Source of the DNA: Prinsepia uniflora
Lineage: Eukaryota; Streptophyta; Magnoliopsida; Rosales; Rosaceae
DNA: 64,000 nucleotides
Direction: 5' to 3'
Assembly (NCBI GenBank): GCA_032719365.1
Contig: CM064866.1
Location: 77,294,916 to 77,358,915 of the forward strand
Both the position numbers and the translations under genes were made by a program. How positions within the stretch are numbered: the first letter of the stretch is position 1; every line of letters starts with the position of its first letter. Of the stretch, positions 56,105-64,000 are shown piece after piece. Below the pieces are notes generated by a model, which was given only the letters and a program-made list of their open reading frames with translations, was not told where the DNA came from and searched no databases.

Positions 56105-58919
56105 TGTAACACCCCGGAAATTCGAGGATTTCAATATTGTAATTTAATGTGTGATTTGACGATTTTACCCTTGTGAATGGTATGGTCAATTGATGACTTT
56201 TTGATTGATGAACTAAATGAACTTTGACCTATGACCGTGACGTAGTTCGGGACGTCACGAGTTCATAGACAGGTGGCACGTCCAATTCGGACGATCAGAG
56301 TAAAAGTTATGACTATCAGAAGTTCAGGGGCATTACCGTAATTTGGACTCTCGGGGAAAAATGTTGACTTTTCTTTTGACAACTAATTTTCAGTTGACTC
56401 AAGGACCGTTGGGTAGGCCTCGACGTCCTGAGTCCGTAGACAGGCGGCACGCCGAAATCGGACTTCGTACGAGGAAGTTGTGGTCAGAAACGTGAATTCG
56501 GGAAGTTCGTGTCTCGGTTTTCGTGTCGAATATTAAATTCAAGAAATCTGATTGGAGGACACCTGGTGAGTGACAAGTGTCACTCACCCATTGGCTAGAT
56601 TGGATCAGATCCACTATTGGATTAATTAACATTTGAATCAGCTTTAAATTCCAGCCCTTGGATTAAAAACCCCTGATCTAATCTGAGCCCTTGATCTAAT
56701 CTGGAGATCAAATCTGGGCCGTCCGTTTCCTTCCCTCCATTTCTTTATATTTCATACCCGCAGAGCACATTCTGCCCATTTCGATCAAACATCCCAGCAA
56801 ATCATCCACTCTCTGTGTCTGCGTATTGGGGACTCACTGGCGAGGCTGAGCGACGGCAGTGACCACGGCGGAGGATGGCGGCGAGGTAGGAAACGGGGGA
56901 ACCGTGACGGTTTTCAAACCCAGATTTTGGTAAATCCATTTCCCACGTTTAGTTTTGTTTTTGATGGATCCTAATCGACTCTAGGGACTGCCAGGAACCT
57001 TCTGCGATTGAACTCGTGGCCGGAGGAGCTCAGGGCGGGGACTAAACGGCGACGGAAACCGGTTCTGTTCTTCGAGGTAGGCCCTCGATCCTATCGGTTT
57101 TTCTCCATTGTATTTACACTGAACCAATCTAGGGACTCAGACGAGTAGTTAGGAATTGAAAGGAACGAAAATGATCCAGAAATGAAGTTATGGCAACCGG
57201 GTCATGATCGCGGGTCTGATCGACCCGAGTTGCAGGTATTCGGGTCAACCCGTCTGAGGACAACGGTGATGACGTGGCACCCTGTCAGTCTGTCAGATGA
57301 CGTGGACCAACCGTGAGCCGACACGTGTCACATGTCATTGCACAGTCAGCACTGACATGTCAGTGACGTGGACCAGTCAGGGACTGCCACGTGTCACTGA
57401 CATGTCAGTGACGTGGACCAGTGCCGTGCTGACACGTGGCACATGTCAGATCCGACACGTGGCCTGACAGATCAGTGTGGTGGACCAACCAGATGTTGAC
57501 ACGTGGCACCTGTTAGAGTCTGACATGTCAGACCTGACAGCTGTCAGATGACGTCAGCATGACGTCATGCTGACGTCAGCAATGACGTCAGCAGGAACTG
57601 TTCCTGCGTTGACCGCCGCGTTGACCGGCGCGTGGGGGCGCGTGTGAATAGTGTTCCTGGTGGGACCACCACCATTCTTTAGGTTTCGACGATCCGGATC
57701 CAATGGCGGTGGTTTCGGGTCGATCGGAGATCATTAGGTTGGTCAAAATAAGGTTTATTGCCTTGGAAAGCGCGTTCGGGCGGCTTTTCCGGACCGGTTT
57801 CGGTCTAGGGCTTCATGGTTGAATGTTAGGGGTTTAAATTGACCTTTGCATATACTTTGGATATGACAGGGGTTGTACATTTGTACCAGGACGAGGGTAT
57901 ACGTTCGGTTTCTAGCAGGATTGTACTGTGAGTGGACCATTTTCTTAAACCCTTGCGTGCATAAATGTTTTCTGGTTATTTATACTTATTCACATACTAA
58001 AACAATAATGGTTTTGAGGATATGGAAAATATGGTTATGGCATGTTTCACGGTATTTGGGCTTGAGACCCGTCTGATGAAACTTAATGATTGGTTCGGAT
58101 TTTATCTATGTATATATATGCCTTGCATGTGGATATCAACAAAATGCATTTGTTACTGCACTGTATAGATCCTTCCATATTATATTGTCTCCTCCGGCGA
58201 GGTACCCCGTAGAGGTCACGGACGTCTAGTACGTCCAGCGTCTATGACGCTAAGCATCGGGGATGCTGTACCCGAACGGGGTTCGGGGAATGAACTCGGA
58301 AATTGAGACCCGAGTGGCACGCGTAGCCTTGTGATTGTGACCTTATTGGACGTCAGGGACGTCAGACATCAGGGATGTCGGGATTGGAGTGTATAGTGCA
58401 GTGGCTAAAATTATGGTTATGGTTTTATTATATGCCTTATGGTTCATATTATATGGTTTTATTATATGCCTTATGGTTCATATTATATGGTTAATGATTT
58501 TGAATTATGATGCACGCATGTTTGGAAAACGGAGGGATAAATTATATGTTTTACTTATCAAACGATTTCATAAACTTGAGTTTCGGTCCACTCACACTTA
58601 ATGTTTTGATAACCCCTCCAGGTCGGGAAACTGAGGTAGAGGAGGAACCAGAGGCTGAGGTATAGATCTACTTCTGCGTACCTGAACCCCTGCTGGGCGG
58701 TGTACCCGCAGGTTTACTTTAGAGTCGTGCTCGCAAATTTGTAATTTTGGATTTCATCCCTTGTCTGACATTCGTTTAATTCGGATTTGATGTATGACTT
58801 TAATTTGTATTTATGCTTTTAAATGTTTTGAGGTTAAAATTGGTATGAATTATTGGGTGTCAGACGGGAGCAGGGCACGTCCCCTTGTGGTCCCTGTGGG
58901 ATCGGGGCGGGTCTTGTCA
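56105..58919 (+). repeat. Element G 3' LTR
   Basis: It is collinear with the 5' LTR, and the palindrome recurs unchanged at 57549-57578. It ends GGTCTTGTCA, a C-to-T change from the 5' copy, before the second GATTA. Confidence 0.92.
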
Positions 58920-58924
58920 GATTA

Positions 58925-59333
58925 TGTTTTCACATGTTTTGGCCTGAGAGCCGGGATTTGATGTTTTATAACAAGAATTGATTTGATGAACATGAGTTTT
59001 ATGGACCTTGGGAAAATATGTTTTGATTTTATCGGTCACTCATGTTTTACGATATGCATGCAAGTTTGTGAAAACTGGAGGGTAAGATTGTATTTTGATA
59101 AATGTTTTTATAAGAGGTCATTTTTGTCCACTCACACCTTTTCTGTTTTGTGACCCTCCAGGCCGTGGTACGACGTTTGTGACTGATCGTGAGGCAGTGA
59201 CAGCAACAGAAATCCGCGCAAACATCCCTTGTCTGGCAAGCACTGAAGGGGAGTTTCGGACCTTTAGTTGACTTGTCAGACGGGAGCAGGACCGGGCACG
59301 GTTTTTGACGTCCAGTTGGGACGGGTCCTGTCA
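58925..59333 (+). repeat. Solo LTR F, piece 2 (LTR end)
   Basis: This resumes solo LTR F after element G and is collinear with 21411-21819. Second arm GTCCACTCACAC is at 59126-59137, followed by a CCTCCAG acceptor-like site. It ends GGTCCTGTCA at 59333. Confidence 0.82.
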
Positions 59334-59898
59334 CGGTTCCCTTGAACCGTCATGATCCATAACATCCATGCCCGGTTCCCATAAACCGTCATGTACCATA
59401 ATGACCTGACAAAGGTTCATGCTGGTTCCCATAAACCGTCATGAACCACAATGACCTTTCCAGAGTTCATGCCGGTTCTCATAAACCATCATGAACTTGG
59501 AAATCCACGTAGGGTCCCTGACCCGAAATCATCAGTGTAAAACAACTGGATCTCGTGCCCGAACATATGACTCAACTGGGCACCGTGCTTGATATTTAAG
59601 GGTCAGTCACGACTCCGATCATAGTGATGCGTGCAACCATCCATCCAGGACCGCCCTCAATCCTGGTATGTCGCCGTGAACGTATCAACCGACGCGACCA
59701 TCACAAGATCATGGTGCACTCATCACCGATCGATATCCTGAACCGTCAGCACTCCGAAGTCGAGCCTCCCCAGACTTCCCGACCACGAATCGTGCATCGT
59801 GACCTCTCCGGAAGGAACACATCCCAATCCGGAGGCGAGCGTCGTATCGTCGATCTCCGTGCACATAGCACCCGTCGCGACCACGATTTAGACCCGAA
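59334..59898 (-). repeat. Element E LTR (minus strand), piece 2
   Basis: The continuation of E between the two solo LTRs F and B2. It begins with about three and a half copies of a 48-bp unit (59334-59490) containing GGTTCCCATAAACCGTCATG, each with a GGTT/AACC pairing. The rest has GACCC-type pairs and no gene; a 101-codon open frame at 59624-59929 runs across the B2 boundary and is chance. Confidence 0.7.
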
Positions 59899-62800
59899 TG
59901 TAACGACCCGTCCCGAATTCCGGGATTAGATTAGTCACTAATCTTGATTAGCGAGGTTGAACGGTGGTTAGTAGGGCGGAATCGGACAAAATGTGCAAAA
60001 TGACCGTTTTGCCCCTGGTCGTGGGCAAAATGTTGACTTTTTGTTCGGGCGGTCAAACGGACTTTGACCGATGACCGTGACGTAGTTCGGGACGTCACGA
60101 GTTCATAGACAGGTGGCACGTTCGATTCCGACATTCGTAGAGAAAGTTATGGTGTTCGGAAGTTGAGGGGCATTTTGGTAATTTGGCATACTAGGGGCCA
60201 AATGTTGACTTTTTGATCGGGAGGTCCGATGGACGAGGGCCAAGGACCGTTACGTAGGTATTGTCGATACGAATCCAACGACAGGCGGCATGCCGAAATC
60301 GGAGATCCGACGACAACGTTATGGTCAAGGAAACGAACTAACGAACCGAGGCTCGGATTAAAATAATAATAAAATATTGAATAGTGACCGTTGACCCTAC
60401 ACACCTAGATGAGTGACAAGTGTCACTCATCCCTTGAAACCAGAATCCATGTTTTGGGGGAGACCTAATTATGATGTTTTAATATTTATTAATTAATTAA
60501 TTAATCATTTTAATTTCCATTAATCCCATTTATGTTTTCTTAACCGTGTACAACCAAATCCAGTTTTCTCCCACCCTTAATTCCTCTGCCATTGCTGAGC
60601 TCGTGAGTGAGAAACTGAGGGATTTGTGAGGTTGAACTGAGTCGGGTAAACACGAGAGATCGACAGAGAAGGGAGACTCAAATTTCGGATTTTTGAGTTT
60701 AGGAGGGAAATTCGAATACTGAGTGTTAGGTCGTGAGGATCGAAATTGAGCTCACATTCAGCTTTCTGGGATCAACACGAATCGATCTGCAACAAGAACG
60801 AAGGTAATTGGGGTCGAATTGAGGAAGAACAGAAGGATGGAGGTCTCTGAAATTTCGAAGCTGAGTCGTGGAATTGGAGGCTTCGTTGGATGCAATTGAG
60901 GTGGGGAAACTACTTCTCATGATCTCACGATGCTTCTGGGTTCATCAATTGAAGGAAAACGGGTGTGATCGACAAACTTCCATGGTTGCACAGTGACGGC
61001 CATCGAGCTTGAGTCGTGACGATTGAACACTGGATTGAAGCAATTGGGTTGGGGGAAATGATTTACGGAGTCCATGGAAGCTTCTGGTTGAATCAATTTC
61101 AGGATATCGATCGAAATGGATGGGGTTCAAAGGATGAACAATGGACGGGTGTTCTTGGTGTTCATCATCGAATCGTGGAATTGTAGGTAATGTTTTGTGT
61201 AATCGATGTTACAGAACTTAAATTAAACTTAAAACGAAGCTAATGGAATGATCAATTGATGTAATTAAGGCTGAATTGATAGGATTGGAACTGGGTCGTA
61301 TCGCGGGCAAACTGGACCCGTTTACCAGACATACGGGTTAGATGGTGACACTGTAGCAGGCGCGTGGGTTTCACGCGCAGCCACTCACGGCGGCGCGTGA
61401 CGGCGCGTGGGCGCGAATCTCGAGGTGAGGTCAACATGACTTCTGTCCTATTTAATGTAACGGACATTTTGGAATTGGTTTCGTGTCGATCGGACACCGT
61501 CTCGATATTGTTCGGGATATCCGAAGGTTTTAAATTAAGTTTAAAAATAATTAAAAATTCGGGAAAATTACGGGACTTTGATAGGATGTTAATGATGAGG
61601 TTAGTAACCCTCTAATGTGATTTGGACAGGATTGGGAGTCCCGGTGATAGTGGTGTGGCCCGGGAGGGCCGGTGGCACGCGTATCGAGGCACACGGTTAA
61701 AACGGTCTGTGAGTGGACTTTGGTTTTATAAATCCTATGCATGCTTAAATGTGTTATATGGTTTATATACATGATTTCTATGATGGTATTTGTGAGTATT
61801 GATTTTGGGTATGTTGCACGTATTTCGAGGTATTTTCCGTATTTCACGTGTATCGGGATTAACGGTTTATTTGTGGTTTTGCATGCTTGTGGTTAAATAA
61901 ATATTATGATAAAATGGTTTTTATATTGGAAAGATGAACTCGGGCTTGAGGCCCACTTGTTTTGGAAATTTCGGATTTGGAGTTCATTTGAGAATCGGGC
62001 CGGGGGCCCAGTTGGTTAATGAAATCGGGCCAGGGGCCCAGTTGGTATGAAATCGGGCTGAGACCCATTTGAGTTATGTTATCGGGCATGGGGCCCAGTT
62101 GGATTAAAATGTGGTTTCGGGTCAGGGACCCTAAATGGAAATGTGTTGTTTTATGGAAACTTCGGGCAGGGCCCATTGTGATGTTGAGAAATGAGTTAAT
62201 AAAACTGTTTTTCCATATACCATCTGTACACATGGATATATGATGGTCTCCTCCAGATGTCTGGGACACTGGGGAAGTCACGGTGCATTGCCTGTGAAGG
62301 GTCACCATACGGAGCAGCCGGACCGTATGATGACTCAGGAGCACGATTGCTATGATTGACGTCTGGGACGTCAGACATCAGGGATGTCAGATATATGGAC
62401 CCGGAGAGACCCCGGGCAGCACGCGTAGCTTATGAAACCGTGAGACATGACGTCAGGGACGTCTAGCATCAGGGATGCTGGTGATGGTAATGGTAAAATA
62501 CGAATTAATGAAATGGCTTTCCGGGTGGATTTATGATTGTGTGATTTTAATGAATTGATGTTCATTTATGGTCGTGGGTGGTGACCCACATGGTTGTTTA
62601 TGTATGGTGGTGGTATTCCACAGTTTTGGGCTGAGTTCCCACACTTGGTTTTTGGTTAACGGTTTTCGGGCTAAGGCCCTAATGGCTCGGTTGAGCAAAC
62701 GTTTTGGTTACTGGTTTTTGGTGGCATGCATACGTTTTTATTGGAGGGCATAAATGTCTTATAAATGTATTTGGTAAACTTATTGGTTTTTGTCCACTCA

Positions 62801-63010
62801 CAGCTTTTGGTTTTAATGCCTTTCAGGTTGATCACGGATGCGATTGCAGCAGGGACTGGGACATTGCACACCTCCTCCATCGATCCTTGCGCACTCTGGA
62901 TGCCCCGTTTGGGCAGTGGCGCTTGGTCATCCCTTGTCTGACACCCCTGGTTGGACGGGAGCAGGGCACATTCCATGGTAATCCCGGGGGATTTGGGATG
63001 GGTCCTGTCA
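59899..63010 (+). mobile_element. Solo LTR B2 (element B family)
   Basis: TGTAACGACC at 59899 to TGTCA at 63010 is collinear with the element B LTR and shorter (3112 bp), mainly because it has fewer GGGCC-type hairpin units. CCGAA flanks it at 59894-59898 and 63011-63015. Arms CTGTGAGTGGAC (61707-61718) and GTCCACTCACAG (62792-62803) are present. No internal region follows, so it is a solo LTR. Confidence 0.9.
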
Positions 63011-64000
63011 CCGAAGGTCGTAAATAGCGTCATATGCCCGAGACAAAACTAAATGGGTCTCATACCCGAGTTTATCCTTTTAGAAATCCAAAACCATTTC
63101 ATTAAAACCAATAAAGAAATACAGACCCGTATAAGCACCGTATAAGGCTGAAACCTCGAAATACGTGCTTATACGTAACCACATAAAAATGCACCCATGG
63201 CATCATCAAACAAGTAATAAAACATATAATAAACATTTATGCATGCACCAATTAGAAAACAAAGTCCACTCACAGACCGTCCGAGCTGCCGCCTCGATTT
63301 GCGTGCCATTCGGCTCCCCTAGCCGATCACCATCACCGGGACTCTCGAATCTGTCCAAATCGTAATAGAAGGTAACTAACTACTTAATTAACCTCCCACT
63401 AAAGCCCCGTAATTTTTCCGTATTTTTAACTATTTTTAAAACCGAACCTAAACCTTCCGATGCCCCGAAACATATCGAGACGGTGTCCGATCGACTCGAA
63501 ACCAGTCCCAAAATGTTCGCTACATCGAATAGATGATTTCGTATGTTGGAACCTTCCCCAGATTCCCTGCCACGCGCCCTCACGCACCGCCTGAAGTGGC
63601 TGCGCGTGGGCCTCACGCGCCTGCTACAGTACCCGTCTCCTTCCTCGCACAGCCGGTCCGGGCTGGCCGGTCCGGCCCAACCCCTGCAACTGGACCGGCG
63701 TAACCGATCCAGGCCTCCTTCTCCCTCATTTTTCATCCGTTTTCTTCCATTCCAATTTCTAAATTCCTATTTCTTCATTTCCTATCTAACCCAATCAATC
63801 AAACTACCTAAAACCTTCGAAATCCGACCGGTTCAATTTTCCCGATTGCACCCAGGGCTGCTCAGCCCTTCACCGCCGTCCAAACCACCCTCCACACCTT
63901 CCTACAACCTCAATAAACTCATCCTAATCAACTAATAGCAACCATAATGTCTAAAGCGAAAAATAGAAGAAAAATAGGTTTATCGGGCTTACCGTGCATT
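63011..64000 (-). repeat. Element E LTR (minus strand), piece 3, running off the window
   Basis: E resumes after B2. It contains arm GTCCACTCACAG (63264-63275), a GCGCGTGAGG-like block near 63573-63625 and CT-rich DNA to the window end. The 5' end of the LTR lies beyond 64000. Confidence 0.72.

Larger units (their letters stand above)
48676..58919 (+). mobile_element. Element G: complete Ty3/gypsy chromovirus (Tekay/Del type), frame broken
   Basis: The LTRs are 48676-51492 (2817 bp) and 56105-58919 (2815 bp), with about 25-30 differences by eye. The target duplication GATTA is at 48671-48675 and 58920-58924. The primer-binding site is at 51496 and the polypurine tract AAGGGGGGAAGGT at 56092-56104. 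Gag, protease, reverse transcriptase, RNase H, integrase and a C-terminal chromodomain-like region occur in that order in one frame, but a TGA (51775) and a TAG (53116) interrupt it. It sits inside solo LTR F. Confidence 0.95.

Noticed and set aside
59624..59929. 101-codon open frame
   Set aside because: Spans the junction of LTR E and solo LTR B2, so it arose by insertion.

Overview
This is plant nuclear DNA, almost certainly from a eudicot. The evidence is intron-containing host genes of plant-specific families (a DUF1218 membrane protein and a Dof zinc-finger factor), Ty1/copia and Ty3/gypsy chromovirus retrotransposons primed by initiator-Met tRNA, and AT-rich intergenic DNA. I cannot name the species.

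Layout. (1) 1-26369 is one nest of retrotransposons. The outermost, C, is a minus-strand non-coding LTR element. Its 5' LTR is at 23374-26369 and its internal region is split into 21820-23373 and 1-509. Into it went A (510-21819, plus strand, target-site duplication ACCAT), which encodes only a Gag. A's 5' LTR was then hit by a 1.8-kb solo LTR (2570-4395, duplication GAATT) and by B (5360-15225), a complete 9.9-kb element with 3268-bp LTRs and a 3.3-kb internal region without gag or pol. (2) 26370-31786 holds old LTR debris, a 1-kb mini LTR element with tandem repeats, a 216-bp inverted repeat and a diverged tandem array. (3) 31787-38700 is a three-exon DUF1218 gene whose last exon carries a very young full-length copia element (33387-38641, duplication AGATT). 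(4) 38700-45041 is low-copy DNA with a SINE-like sequence and a Dof gene on the minus strand. (5) 45042-64000 is a second nest. A minus-strand LTR (E) is split by solo LTR F (45820-59333) and solo LTR B2 (59899-63010). F is itself split by a complete Tekay/Del-type gypsy chromovirus, G (48676-58919), whose coding frame has two in-frame stops.

How the parts relate. A, B, C, E, F, B2 and G share an LTR plan though their sequences differ: TGTAAC/TGTAATG starts, GTC-TGTCA-type ends, a tandemly duplicated module near the LTR start, and a conserved 10-bp-stem hairpin. Each LTR also has a 12-bp inverted repeat (TGTGAGTGGAC ... GTCCACTCACA) 0.65-1.3 kb apart that overlaps a GTGAGT donor-like site and lies just before a pyrimidine-CAG acceptor-like site. 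The DNA between and around these arms is packed with short hairpins whose stems change sequence but keep pairing. I regard this recurrent hairpin-array and putative LTR-intron design as the most interesting candidate for something undescribed. The coding split (A has Gag without pol; G has pol but a broken gag frame) would fit mobilisation in trans, but that is inference.

All alignments were done by eye. Boundaries of elements with target-site duplications are good to the base; the others are approximate.
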